DNA of 50,123 bases from Bacteroidales bacterium (GTDB taxonomy: Bacteria > Bacteroidota > Bacteroidia > Bacteroidales > UBA12077). Both the position numbers and the translations under genes were made by a program. Positions 8,092-15,320 of this stretch are shown here, in pieces. Positions within the stretch are counted from its first letter, which is position 1. Each line of letters begins with the position of its first letter. The stretch lies in contig JAIORB010000057.1 in assembly GCA_021108325.1 (NCBI GenBank), forward strand, positions 1 through 50,123. Reading direction: 5' to 3'. Below the pieces are notes generated by a model that made no database searches, had not been told where the DNA came from, and was given only the letters and a program-made list of their open reading frames with translations.

Positions 8092-10383
8092 CTATTCAGA
8101 AGCTTTCTTGTCACTTCTCTTATCAACCTTAGGTTTTTCCTCCTCGCCTGCCGGACGAGCAGGTTTCTTAGCTTCCTTCTTATCTACTGCTTTATCTTCT
8201 GCTTTCTTAGCTTTTGGTTTTGCCGCAGGTTTAGCTTTCTTAGCTTCCTTCTTCTCTTCTACTTTATCTTCTGCTTTCTTAGCTTTTGGTTTTGCTGCAG
8301 GTTTAGCTTTCTTTACTTCTTTTTTCTTTTCGTCCTTCTTAGCTTCTTCCTTAGCATCCATTTCAGCTTTCTTATCAGCTATTTCTTTCTTCTGCATTTG
8401 TTCCATCTCATTCTTAAGCGATGCAAGCTCGGTAATATCCCCTAAAGTAGTCTTTTCTAAATTAGTTTTAACTTTTTTTACAGCTTTTTTATTAGAAACA
8501 GCCTTTTGCTTTCTTTCTGCTGCCACTTCCCCTCTTTTCTCATCTTCGAAAACTCTACTATGAGATAAGATTATTTTTTTAGATGATTTTGAAAATTCTA
8601 TTACTTTAAAATCTAATTTCTCATCAGCTTTAGCTGAATTTCCATCTTCTTTAACAAAATGTTTTGGAGTAACAAATCCCTCAACACCATATGGTAACGC
8701 AATTACAGCTCCTTTATCAAATACATCAATAACAGTACCTTCGTGAATTGAGCCTACGGTAAATACCGTTTCGAATACATCCCAAGGATTTTCTTCTAAT
8801 TGCTTATGTCCTAAGCTTAATCTACGATTTTCTTTATCGACCTCTAAAACAACTACTTCAATACTTTCCCCAATGGAAGTAAATTCAGCAGGATGCTTAA
8901 TTTTCTTAGTCCAAGAAAGATCTGAAATATGAATTAAACCATCAACACCCTCTTCTATTTCAACAAATATACCAAAGTTAGTAAAGTTACGTACTGTAGC
9001 AGAATGCTTAGTTCCAACAGCATATTTCTCGTCTACATTACTCCATGGATCAGTCTTAAGTTGTTTAATACCTAAAGACATTTTTCTTTCTTCTCTATCA
9101 AGAGTAAGAATTTGTGCTTCAATATTATCGTTAACTTGTAAAAATTCTTGTGCACTTCTTAAGTGCTGCGACCATGACATTTCAGAAACGTGAATTAGTC
9201 CCTCAACACCAGATTGAATTTCAACAAATGCTCCATAATCAGCTAAAACAACAACTCTTCCTTTAACAGTATCGCCAACTTTAATTTTCTTATCAAGTGA
9301 ATCCCAAGGATGTGGAGTTAATTGTTTTAAACCAAGGGCAATACGTTTTTTCTCATCATCAAAATCAAGAATTACAACATTTAATTTTTGATCTAATTGA
9401 ACCATCTCTTCCGGATGATTTACACGACCCCAAGATAAATCTGTAATGTGGATTAATCCATCAACACCACCAAGATCGATAAATACACCATAAGAAGTTA
9501 TATTTTTAACAGTTCCTTCCAGAACCTGACCTTTTTCTAATTTAGCAATAATTTCTTTCTTTTGTTGTTCTAATTCCTCTTCGATAAGAGCTTTGTGAGA
9601 AACAACAACATTTTTAAATTCATGATTAATCTTAACAACCTTGAATTCCATAGTTTTCTCAACATAAACATCGTAATCACGAATTGGTTTAACATCAATT
9701 TGCGAACCAGGTAAAAATGCTTCGATGCCGAATACATCAACGATCATACCACCTTTAGTACGACATTTAATAAAACCTTTAATAATTTCATCTTTTTCAA
9801 GAGCTTCATTTACACGATCCCAAGAACGTAATGCTCGTGCTTTTTTATGAGAAAGTACTAACTGACCATCTTTGTCTTCCTGACTTTCTACATAAACTTC
9901 CACTTTATCACCAGGTTTTAATTCCTGATTGTAGCGAAATTCATTTAAACTAACAATACCTTCAGATTTGTAACCTATATTGATCACAACTTCACGTTTG
10001 TTCATAGAAACAACTGTTCCATCAATTACTTCGTTTTCAGTAATTGTTGAAAGCGTTTCATCATACATTTTCTCAAACTCTTCTCTTTCTTTAGTTTGAG
10101 TAATTTCATGCTCATTTGTAATGTTATCCCAATCGAATTCATCACCAGGAGTAGCAAATTCTACAACAGATCTTTCTTTCTCACCTGTCGTACGAGCAGG
10201 CTTTTTATCTGCTTTTCCTTCTACCTTTGCAGTTTTTTCTACCTTTACAGGCTCCTCTACTTTTGCAGTTTCTTCAACCTTTGCAGTTTCTTCAACTTTT
10301 GCAGGCTTATCAACTTTCACATTTTCCTTCTGCTCAACATTCTCGTTTTGCTCAACAGATTTATTCACTTCTTTTTCAGTCAT
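8092..10383 (-). CDS. rpsA: 30S ribosomal protein S1, six S1 domains with long charged extensions
   Basis: A 763-residue protein, about 200 longer than E. coli S1. Six S1 RNA-binding repeats run from about residue 110 to 650 (starting near ENEVIDGTVV, DEIIKGFIK, GQVLEGTVKNI, GDTVKGRVVVL, GTKHSATVRNF, GSIHEGTVIDV). The motif YGVFIDLGGVDGLIHITDLSW and its relatives mark repeats 3-5. The N-terminal ~100 residues are low complexity, rich in six-residue VE(E/K)TAK units. The last ~110 residues are Lys/Ala/Glu-rich with a 24-residue tandem repeat built on KAKPAAKPKAKKAEDK. S1 delivers mRNA to the 30S subunit. Both extensions end in a KPAR-containing segment encoded by near-identical palindromic DNA (8147-8163 and 10184-10200). 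Confidence 0.95.
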   Translation of the reverse strand: MTEKEVNKSVEQNENVEQKENVKVDKPAKVEETAKVEETAKVEEPVKVEKTAKVEGKADKKPARTTGEKERSVVEFATPGDEFDWDNITNEHEITQTKEREEFEKMYDETLSTITENEVIDGTVVSMNKREVVINIGYKSEGIVSLNEFRYNQELKPGDKVEVYVESQEDKDGQLVLSHKKARALRSWDRVNEALEKDEIIKGFIKCRTKGGMIVDVFGIEAFLPGSQIDVKPIRDYDVYVEKTMEFKVVKINHEFKNVVVSHKALIEEELEQQKKEIIAKLEKGQVLEGTVKNITSYGVFIDLGGVDGLIHITDLSWGRVNHPEEMVQLDQKLNVVILDFDDEKKRIALGLKQLTPHPWDSLDKKIKVGDTVKGRVVVLADYGAFVEIQSGVEGLIHVSEMSWSQHLRSAQEFLQVNDNIEAQILTLDREERKMSLGIKQLKTDPWSNVDEKYAVGTKHSATVRNFTNFGIFVEIEEGVDGLIHISDLSWTKKIKHPAEFTSIGESIEVVVLEVDKENRRLSLGHKQLEENPWDVFETVFTVGSIHEGTVIDVFDKGAVIALPYGVEGFVTPKHFVKEDGNSAKADEKLDFKVIEFSKSSKKIILSHSRVFEDEKRGEVAAERKQKAVSNKKAVKKVKTNLEKTTLGDITELASLKNEMEQMQKKEIADKKAEMDAKEEAKKDEKKKEVKKAKPAAKPKAKKAEDKVEEKKEAKKAKPAAKPKAKKAEDKAVDKKEAKKPARPAGEEEKPKVDKRSDKKASE
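8147..8163. repeat. Short GC-rich palindromic repeat in rpsA (3' copy)
   Basis: The 17-mer cctgccggacgagcagg is an imperfect palindrome, 15/17 identical to 10184-10200. On the rpsA strand it encodes PARPAG in KKPARPAGEE. It is one of several CCTG...CAGG elements in this AT-rich window. Confidence 0.6.
8182..8325 (-). repeat. 72-bp tandem repeat in the rpsA 3' end
   Basis: Two nearly identical 72-bp units encode KKEVKKAKPAAKPKAKKAED and KKEAKKAKPAAKPKAKKAED, each with four further residues; a partial third unit follows toward the stop. High DNA identity, including third codon positions, points to recent duplication. Confidence 0.8.
10184..10200. repeat. Short GC-rich palindromic repeat in rpsA (5' copy)
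   Basis: The 17-mer cctgtcgtacgagcagg differs at two positions from the 3' copy and encodes PARTTG in KKPARTTGEK, near the end of the N-terminal extension. Confidence 0.6.
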
Positions 10384-10445
10384 TTAAGTAATTTAATTAA
10401 TTTTTAGTAAGTTAGACATTATATTATATATAGTAAATCAGTGTG

Positions 10446-10453
10446 CAAAAATA
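10446..10453 (-). promoter_or_regulatory. rpsA: -7 promoter element of rpsA
   Basis: The minus strand reads TATTTTTG, an exact TAnnTTTG, 62 nt upstream of the rpsA ATG. The -33 region is AT-rich without a clear TTTG. The roughly 55-nt leader is A/T-rich and has no Shine-Dalgarno sequence, as is usual in this phylum. Confidence 0.55.
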
Positions 10454-10564
10454 GAATTTTTATTTAATTATTTAAAAATAAAGATACTAAAAAAACCATA
10501 TAGTAATCAAATTAGTAATCTATATTATGACAAATACTTGCATTTATTTGTCAAATAATATAAT

Positions 10565-10933
10565 TTAAAGCTCAATCAGGTCATCAATTATTTTTTTCAA
10601 TTTAATTCTATCGATAGGTTTTGTTAAGAACTCTGAAATTCCTTTTTGGTATAATTCATTTCTTAAATTTTCGTCATCCATACCGGAAATAACAATTATT
10701 GGAACTTTACGATCATTTAATTTTTGTTTAATCACACTTATAAATTCTACTCCGGCTAAGCCTGGTAAATTAAGGTCTGCTATAACAAGGTCAGGAATAT
10801 TTCCTTTCTCAATAAAATTAATCGCCTCCAATGAATTTTCTGTCAGCATCAAATTATACTGATGGCACAATAATTTTTGTATTATCTTTCGATAAATTAT
10901 ATCATCGTCAATAATTAATATTTTCTTTTTCAT
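10565..10933 (-). CDS. Single-domain (CheY-like) response regulator
   Basis: A 122-residue receiver domain with nothing attached. The acidic pocket is Asp10/Asp11, the phospho-acceptor Asp53 is in LVIADLNLPG, the switch Ser83 is in VISGMDD, and the conserved lysine is Lys105 in FLTKPI. Such stand-alone receivers act in phosphorelays or bind a target protein when phosphorylated. No kinase is adjacent, so its partner is encoded elsewhere. It ends about 110 nt before the rpsA promoter element and is divergent from ugd. A weak AT-rich hairpin (10528-10553) follows its stop and may help end transcription. Confidence 0.88.
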   Translation of the reverse strand: MKKKILIIDDDIIYRKIIQKLLCHQYNLMLTENSLEAINFIEKGNIPDLVIADLNLPGLAGVEFISVIKQKLNDRKVPIIVISGMDDENLRNELYQKGISEFLTKPIDRIKLKKIIDDLIEL

Positions 10934-11250
10934 TCGATACTAAATTATTCTTTATAAAGTTATAATATTTTGGATGAAACAGCATTTATTTAATCAATAA
11001 AATATTAATACCATTTATTATTCAAAATGCCATATTTGTGAAAAACAGATATGGATTGAATATATAACGGCATTAACCATTCTAAACTTTAAAGCACCAT
11101 CCCGATTAAACGGGACGACACTTTGAAGAAGAATTTGGTATAAAAAGCATATTAAAAAATGTCTAAAAAATTTAGTATAAAGATAATTCTTAGTAAGTTC
11201 GTAAACTTTTTTGAAACAAATCTGAAATAACAAATAAAATCATATAAAAG
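10934..11250. other. 317-nt divergent spacer upstream of ugd with two hairpins
   Basis: No protein gene is supported here. Two inverted repeats stand out. 11030-11054 (ccatatttgt-gaaaa-acagatatgg) has 10 bp with one G-U. 11087-11128 has arms ctttaaagcaccatcccg and cgggacgacactttgaag around an attaaa loop; it is imperfect over 18 bp, and most mismatches become G-U when read on the minus strand. The second has a GC-rich core (tcccg/cggga) unusual for the surroundings. Either could be a structured ugd leader, an operator or a dispersed repeat. No exact TAnnTTTG was found on the ugd strand. Confidence 0.45.
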
Positions 11251-12564
11251 ATGAAAATATCGATGGTAGGCACCGGATATGTAGGTTTAGTTTCCGGTAC
11301 ATGTTTTGCTGAAACAGGTGTTATGGTTACTTGTGTTGATGTAGACAAAGAAAAAATAGATGATTTAAATAAAGGGATTATACCTATTTTCGAGCCGGGA
11401 CTGGAGCCTATGGTTCAACGCAATGTTGAGATGAACAGGCTTTTCTTTACTACAAGTTTAAAAGAAAGTCTTGAAGGTACTGAAGCAATATTTATTGCAG
11501 TAGGTACTCCTCCTGACGAAGACGGAAGCGCCGATTTGCAATATGTAATTTCAGTAGCTCGTGAGATTGGTCAGCACATGACTGAATATCTTGTTGTTTT
11601 AACAAAAAGCACTGTACCTATCGGAACAGCAAAAAAGGTTAGGGCTGCTATTCAGGAAGAGCTTGACAAACGAGGTGTAAGTATTCCTTACGATGTTGCC
11701 TCAAACCCGGAATTTCTTAAAGAAGGCGATGCTATTAATGATTTTCTAAAACCTGATAGAATTGTTATTGGAACAGATTCGGAACAAGCCAGAGAAGTAA
11801 TGAATCGTTTGTACAAACCATTTATCATGAAGAATAACCGTATTGTTTTCATGGATATTCCTTCGGCTGAAATGACCAAATATGCCGCTAATGCAATGCT
11901 TGCAACAAAAATCAGTTTTATGAACGATATTGCAAATCTTTGCGAAATAGTCGGAGCAGATATTACTTCTGTTCGTCGTGGTATTGGTAGTGATACTCGT
12001 ATTGGATATCAATTCATATATGCAGGTGCAGGTTATGGTGGATCGTGTTTCCCTAAAGATGTTAAAGCATTAATTAAAACATCGAATCAAAATAATCATT
12101 CACTAGAGGTATTGAAAGCTGTTGAAGATGTTAATAATCGTCAGAAATTGGTTTTATTCAACAAAGTAAATAAGCATTTTAATGGGGATTTAAAAGGAAA
12201 ACAAATTGCTCTTTGGGGATTATCATTTAAACCAAACACGGATGATATGCGCGAAGCTCCGGCATTGGTAATTATAGATAAATTAGTTGAAGCCGGTGCT
12301 ACAATAGTTGGATATGACCCTGTAGCAATGAAAGAATGTAAACGTATTATTGGCGATAAAATTGAATATGCCAGCGATCCTTATGATGCAGTGAAAGATA
12401 CAGATGCTTTATTACTGGTTACTGAATGGTCGGAATTCAGAGTTCCAAAATGGAAAGAAATGGAAAACCTTATGAAAAACAAACTCATTTTTGACGGACG
12501 TAACATTTACGAACCTGAAGATATGAAAAAATGGGGCTGGACATATTACGGAATTGGACGATAA
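11251..12564 (+). CDS. ugd: UDP-glucose 6-dehydrogenase
   Basis: A 437-residue NAD-dependent enzyme that oxidises UDP-glucose to UDP-glucuronate, a precursor of capsule and exopolysaccharide. The N-terminal Rossmann motif is MVGTGYVGLVSG (residues 5-16). The catalytic cysteine is Cys266 in AGYGGSCFPKDVKAL. SNPEFLKEGDAI and LSFKPNTDDMREAP are family blocks of the middle and C-terminal UDP-binding domains. It starts the plus-strand sugar nucleotide block, is followed by a hairpin terminator, and is probably a separate unit from rfbACD. Confidence 0.95.
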   Translation: MKISMVGTGYVGLVSGTCFAETGVMVTCVDVDKEKIDDLNKGIIPIFEPGLEPMVQRNVEMNRLFFTTSLKESLEGTEAIFIAVGTPPDEDGSADLQYVISVAREIGQHMTEYLVVLTKSTVPIGTAKKVRAAIQEELDKRGVSIPYDVASNPEFLKEGDAINDFLKPDRIVIGTDSEQAREVMNRLYKPFIMKNNRIVFMDIPSAEMTKYAANAMLATKISFMNDIANLCEIVGADITSVRRGIGSDTRIGYQFIYAGAGYGGSCFPKDVKALIKTSNQNNHSLEVLKAVEDVNNRQKLVLFNKVNKHFNGDLKGKQIALWGLSFKPNTDDMREAPALVIIDKLVEAGATIVGYDPVAMKECKRIIGDKIEYASDPYDAVKDTDALLLVTEWSEFRVPKWKEMENLMKNKLIFDGRNIYEPEDMKKWGWTYYGIGR

Positions 12565-12589
12565 AATATTAAATTTTATAAAAAAATTG

Positions 12590-12625
12590 AAAGCTGGTGT
12601 TTTATTACATCAGCTTTTTCTTATT
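12590..12625 (+). terminator. Intrinsic terminator after ugd
   Basis: The stem aaagctggtg/catcagcttt (12590-12599 and 12608-12617, 10 bp with one G-U) closes an 8-nt T/A loop and runs into ttcttattttt on the plus strand. It lies about 25 nt after the ugd stop. Confidence 0.75.
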
Positions 12626-12686
12626 TTTACCTGATATGATAAAATCTATTAAATAACAAAAGAACATTTTAAATTAAATCATTATA

Positions 12687-13556
12687 ATGAAAGGTATAAT
12701 ATTAGCCGGAGGAGCTGGCACCCGACTTTATCCTATTACTAAAAGTATTTCAAAGCAGATCATTCCAATTTATGATAAACCTATGATCTATTATCCATTA
12801 TCTGTTTTAATGCTTTCAGGTATCAGAGAAATATTAATTATCTCTACTCCAAAAGATATCCATTTGTATGAGGATTTGCTTGGAGATGGAAAACAACTTG
12901 GACTTAATTTGTCCTACGAAATTCAGCCATCACCTGACGGACTCGCACAAGCATTTATAATTGGAGAAGAATTTATTGGAAATGATAATGTTTGTCTGGT
13001 TCTGGGTGACAATATCTATTATGGATACGGATTTACTAAAATTTTGACAAAAGCAGCAGAATTAAAAGATGGAGCCATTGTTTTCGGCTATTATGTAAAC
13101 GATCCTGAAAGATATGGGGTAGTTGAATTTGATGGTAACGGAAAGGTTTTAAGTTTAGAAGAAAAACCGGAAAAACCCAAATCCAACTATGCTGTTACCG
13201 GATTGTACTTTTACTCTAATGATGTAATACAAAAAGCAAAAGGGTTGAAACCCAGCAAGCGTGGTGAGCTTGAGATTACAGACCTAAACAAACTATATTT
13301 AAATGACACCAAATTAAGTGTAGAACTTCTTGGTCGGGGCTTTGCATGGTTGGATACGGGAACACATGAAAGTTTACTTCAGGCTTCGAACTATGTTTCA
13401 ACAATTGAACAACGGCAAGGACTAAAAATTGCTTGTATAGAAGAAATAGCTTATAAAAAAGGATTTATAAGTAAAGAGCAATTGATTAAACTTGGTAAAG
13501 AATTAAATAAAAATCAATACGGTCAGTATTTATTAAAAATAGCTAACGAAATTTAA
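12687..13556 (+). CDS. rfbA: Glucose-1-phosphate thymidylyltransferase
   Basis: A 289-residue nucleotidyltransferase making dTDP-glucose from dTTP and glucose-1-phosphate. The N-terminus [19 protein letters not shown] contains the nucleotide-binding GGxGTRL motif, followed by [32 protein letters not shown] supplies a metal-binding aspartate, and [18 protein letters not shown] is characteristic of the RmlA family. It opens a tight rfbA-rfbC-rfbD operon (2 nt to rfbC). Confidence 0.96.
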   Translation: MKGIILAGGAGTRLYPITKSISKQIIPIYDKPMIYYPLSVLMLSGIREILIISTPKDIHLYEDLLGDGKQLGLNLSYEIQPSPDGLAQAFIIGEEFIGNDNVCLVLGDNIYYGYGFTKILTKAAELKDGAIVFGYYVNDPERYGVVEFDGNGKVLSLEEKPEKPKSNYAVTGLYFYSNDVIQKAKGLKPSKRGELEITDLNKLYLNDTKLSVELLGRGFAWLDTGTHESLLQASNYVSTIEQRQGLKIACIEEIAYKKGFISKEQLIKLGKELNKNQYGQYLLKIANEI

Positions 13557-13558
13557 AA

Positions 13559-14110
13559 ATGGAGATAATTAAAACCGAATTCCCCGGATTATTAATAATT
13601 AAACCGAAAATATTTGAAGATTCACGAGGATATTTTTTCGAAAGTTATAGTAAAAGTAAATTGGATATATTAGGCGATATTGAATTTATACAAGACAACC
13701 AATCTAAATCTGTTTTTGGTACAATCCGTGGATTACATTATCAACTTGAACCATATGCGCAATCAAAATTGATAAGAGTTTTGCAAGGGAAAATTCTGGA
13801 TGTTGTAGTCGATATCAGAGAGAAATCACCAACTTATGGTAAGCATTACAGCATTGAATTATCATGTGAAAATAAACAACAGTTTTTTATCCCGAAAGGT
13901 TTTGCTCATGGATTCTCTGTTTTAAGTGAGACAGCTGTTGTATTTTATAAAACTGATCAGTATTATAATCCGGAATCAGAACGAGGAATTAACTTTAATG
14001 ATCCTGATTTAAATATTAATTGGGGAACTGATATTGAAAAAGCAATAGTATCATCAAAAGATAAAGTTTTACCAACATTTACCGAATCTGAAAAAAATTT
14101 TAAATATTAA
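13559..14110 (+). CDS. rfbC: dTDP-4-dehydrorhamnose 3,5-epimerase
   Basis: A 183-residue cupin-fold epimerase that inverts C3 and C5 of dTDP-4-keto-6-deoxyglucose. The active-site base is His60 in GTIRGLHYQLEP. RVLQGKILDVVVDIR and FIPKGFAHGFSVLSE follow the family order, and the catalytic tyrosine is in the FYKTDQYYNPESE region. Length matches RmlC. The ATG lies 2 nt after the rfbA stop and the gene is followed 9 nt later by rfbD. Confidence 0.95.
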   Translation: MEIIKTEFPGLLIIKPKIFEDSRGYFFESYSKSKLDILGDIEFIQDNQSKSVFGTIRGLHYQLEPYAQSKLIRVLQGKILDVVVDIREKSPTYGKHYSIELSCENKQQFFIPKGFAHGFSVLSETAVVFYKTDQYYNPESERGINFNDPDLNINWGTDIEKAIVSSKDKVLPTFTESEKNFKY

Positions 14111-14119
14111 TTTTGATTT

Positions 14120-14995
14120 ATGATTAACATTCTTATTACAGGGGCCAACGGTCAATTAGGAAGCGAATTAAAGAGCATTTTCAAAAACGGAACTTTAAAG
14201 TTTAATAAACCTATAAATTATATTTTTACAGATATTGATACCCTCGATATTTCAAATTCAGTAATCCTGAATAAGTTTTTTCAAGATCATTCCTTTGATT
14301 ACGTAATTAATTGTGCTGCATATACAAATGTTGATTTAGCTGAAAAAGAAAAAGAAAAAGCATATAATGTTAATGCTACATGTGTAAAAAATATCGTTGA
14401 ATCAATAAAAGATCAAAACACCAAGTTTATTCATATTTCAACTGACTATGTTTTTGATGGTAACAGTCATATACCTTACACTGAAGATATGCAGACCAAT
14501 CCTCAATCGGTGTATGGAAGCTCAAAACTTGATGGTGAAAAATATGCATTAGAATCTGAAAACGCAATTGTTATTAGAACATCATGGCTCTATTCTAGTT
14601 TTGGAAAAAACTTTGCAAAAAGTATTCATAAACTTTGTAAAGAAAAAGAATCATTGAATGTAGTTTTTGATCAAGTGGGAACTCCCACTTATGCATATGA
14701 CCTTGCAAATGCAATATTACAAATCGTTAAACAATCTATTGCAGAAAATACATTTTTACCGGGCATATATCATTTTTCAAATGAAGGAGTTTGTAGCTGG
14801 TACGATTTTGCAAAAATCATTGCAAATAAAGCTAACTCAAAATGCAATATAAATCCTATAGAATCAAAAGATTATCCCACTACTGTTAAAAGACCTTTTT
14901 ACAGCGTGCTAAATAAAAACAAAATAAAATCTACTTACAATATAAAAATTCCGCATTGGCAAGATAGCTTGAACAAATTCTTTAAAGCCTTGTAA
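14120..14995 (+). CDS. rfbD: dTDP-4-dehydrorhamnose reductase
   Basis: A 291-residue short-chain dehydrogenase that completes dTDP-L-rhamnose. The NAD(P)-binding motif is TGANGQLGSEL (about residues 7-17). INCAAYTNVDLAE and HISTDYVFDG carry the SDR structural and serine/threonine positions, and the catalytic Tyr-x3-Lys is YGSSK, followed by LDGEKYAL. IRTSWLYSSFGKNF is typical of RmlD. The fourth pathway enzyme, dTDP-glucose 4,6-dehydratase (rfbB), is not found downstream, where a 325-nt spacer precedes an unrelated mutase. Confidence 0.95.
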   Translation: MINILITGANGQLGSELKSIFKNGTLKFNKPINYIFTDIDTLDISNSVILNKFFQDHSFDYVINCAAYTNVDLAEKEKEKAYNVNATCVKNIVESIKDQNTKFIHISTDYVFDGNSHIPYTEDMQTNPQSVYGSSKLDGEKYALESENAIVIRTSWLYSSFGKNFAKSIHKLCKEKESLNVVFDQVGTPTYAYDLANAILQIVKQSIAENTFLPGIYHFSNEGVCSWYDFAKIIANKANSKCNINPIESKDYPTTVKRPFYSVLNKNKIKSTYNIKIPHWQDSLNKFFKAL

Positions 14996-15320
14996 ATTAA
15001 TAAGTAAATATCCACCTTCTAAGAAAGTGGCTTTGAATTGCACCCGTCGGGCACTTTATATAATAATGATCAAGGAATGATGGAAAAATGAAACTTTCAA
15101 AGACTCGAATAGGAACCAACTCCAATATTCCAATATTCCAATAATTTCTATCATGTATAACAAAAAAAGAACACAACCACCATTAAAGAAAGTGAATTTC
15201 TAATTCAAATTATAATTGCAATTCGTTTTCCATAAATCATTTTCTTAACTTTATAGATTCCAACTTACCTGACATGCCAGAGGCAGTTAAAACGGCAGTC
15301 AGGTTAAAAAATAAAATTAC
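14996..15320. other. 325-nt spacer after rfbD with several small inverted and simple repeats
   Basis: No gene is supported. Visible items are a hairpin ccaccttct/agaaagtgg (15012-15030, one mismatch); a small cccg-t-cggg element (about 15039-15053); a triplicated ccaatatt-like run at 15120-15142; and an inverted repeat acctgac...gtcaggt (15267-15304), with an inner tgcc/ggca pair. The last ends 16 nt before the ATG of the mutase gene, so it would fold in that gene's leader. None resembles a riboswitch known to me. Confidence 0.45.
15267..15304 (+). repeat. Inverted repeat just upstream of the phosphoglucomutase gene
   Basis: Arms acctgac (15267-15273) and gtcaggt (15298-15304) pair over 7 bp, extended by tgcc/ggca after one bulged base. 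It resembles the CCTG...CAGG palindromes elsewhere in the window. Its place 17 nt before the start codon could affect ribosome access; that effect is inference. Confidence 0.5.

Noticed and set aside
8108..8563. Open plus-strand frame of 151 codons opposite the rpsA 3' end
   Set aside because: It is the complement of the Lys/Ala repeat region; its Phe/Ala/Ser-rich translation is an artefact of low-complexity coding on the other strand.
11018..11233. Minus-strand 71-codon frame upstream of ugd
   Set aside because: Composition is Phe/Leu/Lys-rich like random AT-rich DNA, it has no homology I recognise and it runs through two hairpins; treated as non-coding.
15012..15053. Hairpins after rfbD as a riboswitch or terminator
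   Set aside because: Stems are short, one has a 1-nt loop unless partly open, no U-tract follows and no known riboswitch core is seen.
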